A DNA stretch of 11,019 bases from DASPXY01 sp038227745 (GTDB lineage Bacteria; Planctomycetota; Planctomycetia; Gemmatales; Gemmataceae), in contig JBBRPS010000317.1 in NCBI GenBank assembly GCA_038227745.1, forward strand, positions 1-11,019. The letters run 5' to 3'. How positions within the stretch are numbered: the stretch's first letter is position 1; the number at the start of each line of letters is the position of its first letter. The translations under genes and the position numbers were made by a program. Positions 5,482-11,019 of this stretch are shown piece after piece. The notes under the pieces were generated by a model. It saw only the letters and a list, made by a program, of their open reading frames with translations, searched no databases and was not told the DNA's origin.

Positions 5482-5751
5482 ATGGCCCGCGTCTTCTTCA
5501 CCACCAACCTGCAACGGCACGTGCCCTGCCCCCCGGGCGCGGCGCACGGGGCCACGGTCCGCGAGGTGCTCGAGGCGGTCTTCGTCGCCAACACCGCCGC
5601 CCGCGGCTATGTCCTCGACGATCAGGGCGCCCTGCGCAAGCACATGCTCGCGTTCGTCAACGGCGAGCAGGTCCGTGACCGCCTCGGCCTGTCGGACCCG
5701 GTGGCAGCGGGGGACGAGGTCCACATCATGCAGGCCCTGTCGGGAGGCTGA
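5482..5751 (+). CDS. MoaD/ThiS-family ubiquitin-like protein
   Basis: An 89-residue beta-grasp protein ending in Gly-Gly (ALSGG), the feature that lets MoaD/ThiS proteins be adenylated and charged with sulfur at the C-terminus. Family features are the opening beta hairpin (VFFTTNLQRHVPCPPGAAHG), ATVREVLEAVFVAN (24-37), RGYVLDDQGALRKHMLAFVNGEQV (41-64) and the end DPVAAGDEVHIMQALSGG (72-89), close to the MoaD pattern DEVxxxPPxxGG. A GAGGAG ribosome site lies just before the ATG. No MoeB/ThiF-like activating enzyme, MoaE or thiazole gene is nearby. Its neighbour 42 bp downstream is an Asp-box propeller, so the pair may act together rather than in molybdopterin or thiamin synthesis; that role is inferred. 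Confidence 0.85.
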   Translation: MARVFFTTNLQRHVPCPPGAAHGATVREVLEAVFVANTAARGYVLDDQGALRKHMLAFVNGEQVRDRLGLSDPVAAGDEVHIMQALSGG

Positions 5752-5793
5752 CCCGGCGAGTGGCGGGGCTTTTCAAGGAAGAAGGGGACCACG

Positions 5794-6900
5794 ATGGGCG
5801 AGCGACTTTACCTGGCAACGCGCAAGGGGCTGTTCACCGCCGAGCCGGCTGGCTCCGGCTGGGCCATCACGGCGGCCGCCTTCCTGGGCGACAACGTCCC
5901 GATGGTCCTGCCCGACCGGCGCGACGGCGCCCTCTACGCCGCGCTGGAGCACGGCCACTTCGGCGTCAAGTTGCACCGCTCGCGCAACGGCGGGCAGACC
6001 TGGGACCAGGTCGCGACGCCGACCTACCCGAAGATGCCCGAAGGCGTCGAGGACCGCGACCCGTCGGGCCGGCTCATCCCGTGGAAGCTCGAACACGTTT
6101 GGGCGCTGGAGCCCGGACTGGCCGGGGAACCGGGCGTGCTGTGGTGCGGCACCATCCCCGGCGGCCTGTTCCGCTCCGGCGACGGCGGCGCCTCGTGGGA
6201 CCTCGTCCGCCCGCTCTGGGACCACCCGGGGCGCAAGCAGTGGTTCGGCGGTGGGGCCGACCTGCCCGGCATCCACTCCGTCTGCGTCCACCCTCGAGAC
6301 GGCCGACGCCTGGCCCTGGGCGTCTCGTGCGGCGGCGTCTGGGTGACCGCCGATGGCGGCGACACCTGGGACTGCCGCGCCGACGGCATGTGGGCCGCCT
6401 ACATGCCGCCCGACCGCAAGCACGACCCGAACATCCAGGACCCGCACCGCGTCGTGCAGTGCCGCGCCGAACCGGACTGCCTGTGGGCGCAGCACCACAA
6501 CGGCGTCTTCCGCACCACCGACGGCGCCGCCTCGTGGCGCGAGGTCACCGGCGTGCCGCCCTCGGCGTTTGGCTTCGCCGTCGCCGTCCACCCGCACGAC
6601 CCCGACACGGCCTGGTTCGTGCCCGCGATTAACGATGAGCGCCGCATCCCGGTCGGCGGCCGCGTCGTGGTGGCCCGGACGCGCGACGGCGGTCGCACCT
6701 TCGCCGAGCTGCGCCGCGGTCTGCCCCAGGAGCACGCCTACGACCTGACCTACCGCCACGCCCTCGACATCGATGACGCTGGCCGGTGCGTGGCCTTCGG
6801 CAGCACGACCGGCTCGGCGTGGGTGTCGGACGACCAGGGAGACACGTGGCGGGCGCTCGGCGAGCACCTGCCGCCGGTCTACTGCGTGCGCTTCGCCTGA
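5794..6900 (+). CDS. Cytosolic Asp-box (BNR) beta-propeller, sortilin/glycosyl-hydrolase-like
   Basis: A 368-residue protein with six Asp-box repeats, one per likely propeller blade: SRNGGQTW (63-70), SGDGGASW (128-135), TADGGDTW (185-192), TTDGAASW (241-248), TRDGGRTF (296-303) and SDDQGDTW (345-352). Such repeats are shared by sialidases, Vps10/sortilin domains and photosystem II factor Ycf48. Databases often call them exo-alpha-sialidases, but I see no sialidase catalytic set, so an enzyme activity is unproven. There is no signal peptide (MGERLYLATRKGLFTAE), so it should be cytosolic. A purine-rich ribosome site (AAGGAAGAAGGGG, 5775-5787) supports the start. It is spaced 42 bp after the MoaD/ThiS-like gene and probably cotranscribed with it. 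Confidence 0.85.
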   Translation: MGERLYLATRKGLFTAEPAGSGWAITAAAFLGDNVPMVLPDRRDGALYAALEHGHFGVKLHRSRNGGQTWDQVATPTYPKMPEGVEDRDPSGRLIPWKLEHVWALEPGLAGEPGVLWCGTIPGGLFRSGDGGASWDLVRPLWDHPGRKQWFGGGADLPGIHSVCVHPRDGRRLALGVSCGGVWVTADGGDTWDCRADGMWAAYMPPDRKHDPNIQDPHRVVQCRAEPDCLWAQHHNGVFRTTDGAASWREVTGVPPSAFGFAVAVHPHDPDTAWFVPAINDERRIPVGGRVVVARTRDGGRTFAELRRGLPQEHAYDLTYRHALDIDDAGRCVAFGSTTGSAWVSDDQGDTWRALGEHLPPVYCVRFA

Positions 6901-6914
6901 GAGGCATTGGTAAA

Positions 6915-6975
6915 CCCACCCCTCGCAGGGGGTGGGCTCGAACTGCCTGCGGGCGGCGGCAGCTCAAAGCCGCCC
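6915..6975 (+). terminator. Two hairpins after the propeller gene; possible terminator
   Basis: CCCACCCC (6915-6922) pairs with GGGGTGGG (6929-6936) around a 6-nt loop, and GGGCGGC (6951-6957) pairs with GCCGCCC (6969-6975). They lie between the stop at 6900 and the next start at 6998. Neither is followed by a T-tract, so they may end transcription weakly or be REP-like repeats. Confidence 0.4.
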
Positions 6976-6997
6976 AATCGCGATGGGGGATGTATCC

Positions 6998-7504
6998 ATG
7001 CACAACGGCAAGAACGGCGTCAAATCGGTCCCGGACGGCTTCCACAGCGTGACGCCGCACCTGGTGGTGCGCGGCGCCGCGGCGGCCATCGAGTTCTACA
7101 AGAAGGCGTTCGGCGCCACGGAAGTCATGCGGATGACCATGCCGGACGGCAAGGCGGTGGGGCACGCGGAAATCAAGATCGGCGACTCGCTGATCATGAT
7201 CGCCGACGAGTTCCCGCAGTGCCAGTCGCCGCAGGCGCTCGGCGGCTCGCCGGTGACGCTCGGCCTGTACGTCGAGGACTGCGACGCGGTCTTCCAGCGG
7301 GCCGTCGCCGCCGGCGCCCAGGTCCGCATGCCGCCGGCGGACATGTTCTGGGGCGACCGCTACGGCCAGGTGACCGACCCGTTCGGCCACATCTGGTCGA
7401 TCGCCACGCACAAGGAAGACGTCGCGCCCGAGGAGATGGGCCGGCGGGCGCAGGCGGCGTTCGCCCAAATGGGCGCGGGCTGTCAGGAGCCGGCCAAGGT
7501 GTAG
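6998..7504 (+). CDS. VOC-superfamily (glyoxalase/PhnB-like) protein
   Basis: A 168-residue single-chain protein of the vicinal-oxygen-chelate fold, whose members include glyoxalases, dioxygenases and resistance proteins. Features are SVTPHLVVRGAAAAIEFYKKAFGA (17-40), GHAEIKIGDSLIMIADE (55-71), VTLGLYVEDCDAVFQRAVAAGA (86-107) and the PhnB-type end WGDRYGQVTDPFGHIWSIATHKEDV (118-142). H21, H56 or E58, and the HIW region could supply metal ligands, but substrate cannot be told. The ATG at 6998 has GGGGGA at 6985-6990, so it is preferred to the in-frame ATG at 6983 and the longer frame from 6932. It probably forms its own unit, with hairpins on both sides. Confidence 0.85.
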   Translation: MHNGKNGVKSVPDGFHSVTPHLVVRGAAAAIEFYKKAFGATEVMRMTMPDGKAVGHAEIKIGDSLIMIADEFPQCQSPQALGGSPVTLGLYVEDCDAVFQRAVAAGAQVRMPPADMFWGDRYGQVTDPFGHIWSIATHKEDVAPEEMGRRAQAAFAQMGAGCQEPAKV

Positions 7505-7512
7505 TCGTCCGC

Positions 7513-7543
7513 GGGGCGGGGCGCGACCGTCGCGCCCTGCCCC
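7513..7543. terminator. Strong GC hairpin after the VOC gene
   Basis: A 14-bp stem, 7513-7526 against 7530-7543, with one G-T pair and a CCG loop, starts 8 nt after the stop. There is no U-tract, so termination would not be canonical. It is the most stable simple hairpin I see in the window. Confidence 0.5.
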
Positions 7544-7608
7544 CCTGCCCTGGCGGGTGAGCGCGGTTCAGCGACGGACAACGGGCGGCGGACAAATATC
7601 ATGTCCCC

Positions 7609-8934
7609 ATGCATGCACCCGCGAACCTCACCCAGCACCGCCTCCGGGCCGGCATGGTCGGCCTGGGCATGATTTTCGACGACACCTACCGGCCGCTGTT
7701 CGAGCGCCTGCACGCCGACGGCCTGTACCGCCGGGACCTCGGCCTGGTCGAGGTCGAGCTGGCCGCCGTCGCCAGCCGCACCGGCAGCCGCGCCGAGCGC
7801 TACCGCCAGGCGGCCGCCAGCCGCGTCGCCGACTTCGTCAGCTTCGCCGGGCCCGACGCCGTCCCGCAACTGCTCGAGTCCGGCGTGGACGCCGTCTGCG
7901 TCGCCACGCCCGACGACCGCCACTTCGAGCCGGCCCGGCTGGCCCTGGAAGCCGGCAAGCACGTCCTGATCGAGAAGCCGTCCGTGATGCGGCTGCAGGA
8001 ACTGGACGCGCTGGACGCGCTGGCCCGCATGCACGGCGTGCTGGCGAAGGTCGTCTACCACAAGCTCGCCGACCCCGACCACAAGAAGCTGCGCACGCAC
8101 GTCGCCGACGGCGTGCTGCGCCACGTCAACAACGGCTACTGCTCACTGCTGGAGCCAAAGCAGATCAGCGGCAGCCAGTTCGCCGAGTGGATCACCGGCC
8201 GCAACCCCGGCACCTACGTCGCCGTCCACTACATCAAGCTGATCGACTTCACGTTCGCGCTGCCGGGGGAGTCCCACGGGGTGCGACCCGTGGGCTTGTG
8301 GCGCCTGGCGCGCGTCACCGCCACCGGCCAGCGCGGCATCGTCGCCCCCGCCGATGGCCCGACGTGGGACTCGGTCCAGTTGCAGATGGTCTACGCCTAC
8401 CCCGACGGCCGCGAGGCCGCGTTCGACCTCCACACGAGCTGGGTTACGCCCGACAACTTCCCCGGCTACGTCGAGCAGGAGGTCCAGTTCCGCTTCGACA
8501 ACGGCGTCTGGAACGCCCATCAACGGAAGCGCGGCGTCGAGGTGACGGTCGAGGGCCGCACGCCGGCCGAGATGAAGATCACGCCCAACCACCATTACAA
8601 CGGCACGTTCCTGGAGCCGTGGGGCGAGCGCAGTCAGCGCGGCTACGGCGTCGAGATCCTTCAGAAGTTCTTCGAGGAAGTGGCGTTCGTGGAGCACGGC
8701 GGCCCCCCTGCCCTGCGCGGCGAACGCCTGGAGCGAGTGCGGTGTCTGTCGTACAACGACGTGTCGGCCGACCGCAACACCGTGGCGGTGGTGCAGGCGC
8801 TGGAGGCGATTTTGCAGCGGCACGCGGCCGGCCGGCCGGGTAGCATGGTGGAGGTCAACGGCCCCGCCGGCGGCCTGGTGCTGTACACGCCCGGGCAGGC
8901 CGAGCCGGCGGTGCTGTACCCCGGACGGGTGTGA
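7609..8934 (+). CDS. Gfo/Idh/MocA-family NAD(P)-dependent oxidoreductase
   Basis: A 441-residue protein. The Rossmann nucleotide-binding motif is RAGMVGLGMIFDDTY (13-27), then VAAVASRTGSRAERY-type strand 2, VDAVCVATPDDRHFEPARLALEAGKHVLIEKP (93-124), with the family hallmark E122-K123-P124. The middle and C-terminal part (GRNPGTYVAVHYIKLIDFTFALP, TATGQRGIVAPADGPTWDSVQ, HTSWVTPDNFPGYVEQEVQFRF) would be the substrate-binding sheet. Such enzymes oxidise or epimerise sugars, inositols or related polyols; the substrate is not evident. It is longer than the usual 330-390, partly through C-terminal segments. The only in-frame ATG near the front is 7609; no clear ribosome site precedes it. It heads a likely three-gene operon. 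An 8-bp palindrome sits in frame at 8273-8294. Confidence 0.88.
   Translation: MHAPANLTQHRLRAGMVGLGMIFDDTYRPLFERLHADGLYRRDLGLVEVELAAVASRTGSRAERYRQAAASRVADFVSFAGPDAVPQLLESGVDAVCVATPDDRHFEPARLALEAGKHVLIEKPSVMRLQELDALDALARMHGVLAKVVYHKLADPDHKKLRTHVADGVLRHVNNGYCSLLEPKQISGSQFAEWITGRNPGTYVAVHYIKLIDFTFALPGESHGVRPVGLWRLARVTATGQRGIVAPADGPTWDSVQLQMVYAYPDGREAAFDLHTSWVTPDNFPGYVEQEVQFRFDNGVWNAHQRKRGVEVTVEGRTPAEMKITPNHHYNGTFLEPWGERSQRGYGVEILQKFFEEVAFVEHGGPPALRGERLERVRCLSYNDVSADRNTVAVVQALEAILQRHAAGRPGSMVEVNGPAGGLVLYTPGQAEPAVLYPGRV
8273..8294. repeat. In-frame short palindrome inside the oxidoreductase gene
   Basis: CCCACGGG (8273-8280) and CCCGTGGG (8287-8294) are exact reverse complements around the loop GTGCGA. 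They encode SHGVRPVG, within the segment LPGESHGVRPVGLWRL, which lacks the usual family character. It resembles intergenic GC palindromes and may be a small insertion that kept the frame. Confidence 0.4.
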
Positions 8935-8936
8935 CG

Positions 8937-9482
8937 ATGGACGACAAGCGACTGGTGAAGGTCAGCAAGTACCTGAGCAAGCACCTGCGGCACGAGCCCG
9001 AACGCCTGGGCCTGACCCTGCAGCCCGGCGGCTGGATCGAGGTCGAGAAACTGCTGACGGCGTGTGCAGGGAACCGCTTCCCCGTCAGCCGCGCCGAGCT
9101 GGAAGAGGTCGTGGACCGCAGCGACAAGAAGCGCTTCGCGTTCGACGAGACGGGCGCGCGCATCCGCGCCAGCCAGGGCCACAGCGTCGAGGTCGATCTG
9201 CAGCTGGAGCCGGTCGAGCCGCCCGAGGTGCTGTACCACGGCACGGGCCACGGCAGTGCGGCGACGGTGCGGAGTACGGGCCTGAGCAAGATGGCGCGGC
9301 ACCACGTCCACCTGTCGGCGGACGTGGAGACGGCGACGAAGGTGGGGGCGCGGCACGGCCGGCCGGTGGTGTTCGCGGTGGACGCCGCCGCGATGCGCAA
9401 GGACGGGCACACCTTCTACCGCTCCGCGAACGGCGTGTGGCTCGTGGACAACGTGCCGCCGCAGTACCTGCATTTACGGTGA
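8937..9482 (+). CDS. kptA: RNA 2'-phosphotransferase, KptA/Tpt1 family
   Basis: A 181-residue homologue of yeast Tpt1, which uses NAD+ to remove an internal 2'-phosphate from spliced tRNA, giving ADP-ribose 1'',2''-cyclic phosphate. Bacterial homologues have the activity but no known natural substrate. The conserved Arg-His is in YLSKHLRHEPERLGL (12-26, R18-H19); a further catalytic Arg is in IRASQGHS (76-83, R77); YHGT (100-103), HHVHLSADVETATKVGARHGRPVVF (122-146) and WLVDNVPPQYL (168-178) form the ART-like NAD+ domain. Length matches E. coli KptA (about 184). The gene starts 2 nt after the oxidoreductase stop; a GTG at 8931 overlapping that stop is an alternative start. GGACGGG (8923-8929) serves the ATG well. 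Cotranscription with metabolic genes is the unusual part. Confidence 0.92.
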   Translation: MDDKRLVKVSKYLSKHLRHEPERLGLTLQPGGWIEVEKLLTACAGNRFPVSRAELEEVVDRSDKKRFAFDETGARIRASQGHSVEVDLQLEPVEPPEVLYHGTGHGSAATVRSTGLSKMARHHVHLSADVETATKVGARHGRPVVFAVDAAAMRKDGHTFYRSANGVWLVDNVPPQYLHLR

Positions 9483-9505
9483 GTCGAACTGAGGATCAAA
9501 GTGCG

Positions 9506-10945
9506 ATGACATCCCCCCTGCACCACCCCGACGAACCCTCCTCGAACGCCGCCCGCGACCGCGCCGCGCAATACGAGCCGCGCTCGCTGCGCACCTATAC
9601 CCCGACGCAGGCGGTCCTGGCACGCAGTGCGGGGATCTACCACTGGACGCCCGAAGATCGCCGCCTCTACGACTTCACCTCCGGCGTGCTGGTCGCCAAC
9701 CTGGGACACAACGTCTATTCCTGGCTGCGCCGCCACGGCGACTACATGGGCTGGTCCAAAGCCGAATGGGACCCGGAGAAAGACGAGGCCGCCGGCCGGC
9801 TCTCCCGGGCCGGCTTCTTCATGGCCCTGCCCATGACCGCGTACAACGCCGTCACCCCCGTCGAGGTCGAGGCCAGCCAGCGCCTGGTCGAACTCCTCCA
9901 GAGCCGTCCCGGCGGGGGCCGCCTGGAGCAGGTGATGTGGGCCGCCTCCGGCTCGGAGGCGATTCAGAAGGCGCTGTGGGCCGCCCTGGCCCGCGACCGG
10001 GCGCGCGAGATGATCGTGGCGACGCGTCACGGCTTCCACGGCAAAAAGGGCCTGGCCGGCGCCGTCACCGGCAGCGAGACCGACCGCGACCGCGACCCGC
10101 GCGTGCGCTTCATCACCTTCCCCACCACGGAATGCGCCGATGTCAGCCTGCGCGACCGGCCGTTCGACGCCACCCCCTACCGCCGCGAACTGGAAGCGCT
10201 GAAGCAGCAGTTCGGCCGGCGCCTGAGCGTGCTGATCACCGAGCCGTACCTGGGCGGCGGCGGCTCGTACCACCCGCCGAAGGGCTACCTGCAAGCACTG
10301 CAGGAGTTCTGCCGCGCGAACGACCTGGTGTTCATCCTCGACGAGGTGCAGTCGAACTTCGGGCGGACGGGCGACCTGTTCGCGTACGAGACGTACGGGC
10401 TGGAGCCGGACGTGGTGGTGCTGGGCAAGGGGCTGGGCAACGGCGTGCCGGTAGCGGCGGCGGTGGGGCGGGCGGACGTGTTCGGCGGCCTGGACTACGG
10501 CGAGGGCTCGGACACGTGGAGCGCCAACCCACTGTGCTGTGCCGCGGTGCTGGCGACGCTGGACGAGTTCGCGGCCCGCGACGTGCTGGGGCCGTGTCGG
10601 CGAGCGTCGGCGGTGATCGAGGAGGGCCTGGTGCGGCTGAAGGAACTGCCGTTCGTGGCGGCGGTGCGCGGCGAGCGCGGCGGCATGGTCTGGGGCGTGG
10701 AGATGTGCGACCACGTCGGGCGGAGCGCCGCCGAGTGGGCGAACGCGGCGGTGCTGGCGTGCTACCGCGGCGCGGACGGCGGCGACGGGATCCATTTGCT
10801 GGGGGCGCTGGCGAAGAAGGTGCTGCGGATCGCGCCGCCGCTGGTCATCACCGAGGAGGAGGCGCGCGTGGCGCTGGCGCTGATGCACCGGCTGCTGGCG
10901 GCGCTGGTGCCGGTGGGACGCCTCGCAGGGGCGGGGGCGCGCTGA
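9506..10945 (+). CDS. Class III PLP-dependent aminotransferase
   Basis: A 479-residue enzyme of the class III (ornithine/GABA/acetylornithine) aminotransferase group. Visible are DFTSGVLVANLGHN (56-69), the phosphate-binding ASGSEAIQKAL (147-157), RHGFHGKKGLAGAVTGS (174-190), ITEPYLGGGGSYHPPKGYL (244-262), the cofactor Asp in FILDEVQSNFGRTG (276-289, D279), and the Schiff-base Lys in VVVLGKGLGNGVPVAA (303-318, K308). It keeps all core catalytic residues, so it should be active; the amino donor and acceptor are not evident. The ATG at 9506 has GAGGA at 9491-9495; the frame stays open far upstream but overlaps kptA and is not used. It starts 23 nt after kptA, making it the third gene of the operon. 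The C-terminal residues (GRLAGAGAR) are low-complexity. Confidence 0.92.
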   Translation: MTSPLHHPDEPSSNAARDRAAQYEPRSLRTYTPTQAVLARSAGIYHWTPEDRRLYDFTSGVLVANLGHNVYSWLRRHGDYMGWSKAEWDPEKDEAAGRLSRAGFFMALPMTAYNAVTPVEVEASQRLVELLQSRPGGGRLEQVMWAASGSEAIQKALWAALARDRAREMIVATRHGFHGKKGLAGAVTGSETDRDRDPRVRFITFPTTECADVSLRDRPFDATPYRRELEALKQQFGRRLSVLITEPYLGGGGSYHPPKGYLQALQEFCRANDLVFILDEVQSNFGRTGDLFAYETYGLEPDVVVLGKGLGNGVPVAAAVGRADVFGGLDYGEGSDTWSANPLCCAAVLATLDEFAARDVLGPCRRASAVIEEGLVRLKELPFVAAVRGERGGMVWGVEMCDHVGRSAAEWANAAVLACYRGADGGDGIHLLGALAKKVLRIAPPLVITEEEARVALALMHRLLAALVPVGRLAGAGAR

Positions 10946-11019
10946 CCCCCCTGCCCTTCTCGTGAACCCATCTCGATTAGCCGCGAGCGGTGAGCCAGAT
11001 CCCGCTGCGCGGGGGGCGA
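10946..11019. other. Downstream end of window, no feature
   Basis: The last 74 bases are non-coding as far as visible. They contain CGCGAGCGGTGAG (10982-10994), similar in style to the GCGAGCGG motif at 1926-1933 and possibly part of a REP-like repeat continuing past the edge. Confidence 0.25.

Noticed and set aside
5126..6346. 406-codon plus-strand frame
   Set aside because: It crosses the MoaD/ThiS and propeller genes in another frame with low-complexity composition.
9062..9505. Upstream extension of the aminotransferase frame
   Set aside because: It overlaps kptA and has shadow-like composition; the ATG at 9506 has a ribosome site and begins the recognisable protein.
9416..10888. 490-codon minus-strand frame opposite the aminotransferase
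   Set aside because: It mirrors the real gene and is a His/Arg/Val-rich antisense frame without any motif.

Overview
The window is GC-rich DNA whose gene content looks like a planctomycete of the Gemmata type. That is an inference from a DUF3160 protein, a secreted DUF6263-like protein, a MoaD/ThiS-like protein next to a cytosolic Asp-box propeller, a KptA homologue, and many short GC-rich palindromes between genes. No rRNA, tRNA or CRISPR array was found.

Bases 1-2410 look like a scrambled accessory region. They hold the 3' part of an IS1182-type transposase, then the C-terminal end of a DUF3160 gene on the minus strand. At about 1435-1460 this abuts, head to head, the C-terminal end of dndD (DNA phosphorothioation) on the plus strand. 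An intact dndE follows. The Dnd system is therefore present here only as a broken dndD and a whole dndE, separated by a palindromic REP-like element. A compact terminator overlaps the dndE stop.

Bases 2411-4860 hold a secreted Met-rich DUF6263-like protein (+), a perfect 22-bp inverted repeat between convergent genes, an unrecognised 167-residue protein (-), and a hicB-hicA toxin-antitoxin pair (-) whose genes overlap by 8 bp. Plausible -10/-35 promoters lie before both minus-strand units.

Bases 4860-5481 are a roughly 620-bp gene-poor stretch. At its centre is a 147-bp near-palindrome (4986-5132). Its two ends are inverted copies of a 28-bp sequence with the 11-6-11 layout of a XerC/XerD (dif-like) site: both arms are identical between the copies and all six central bases are scrambled. 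This is the most unusual structure in the window.

Bases 5482-10945 are ordinary, tightly packed plus-strand genes. First come a ubiquitin-like MoaD/ThiS protein ending in Gly-Gly and a six-Asp-box beta-propeller, likely cotranscribed. Next is a VOC/glyoxalase-fold protein. Last is a likely three-gene operon: a Gfo/Idh/MocA oxidoreductase, a KptA/Tpt1 RNA 2'-phosphotransferase and a class III aminotransferase. The oxidoreductase carries an in-frame 8-bp palindrome that looks like an inserted short repeat.
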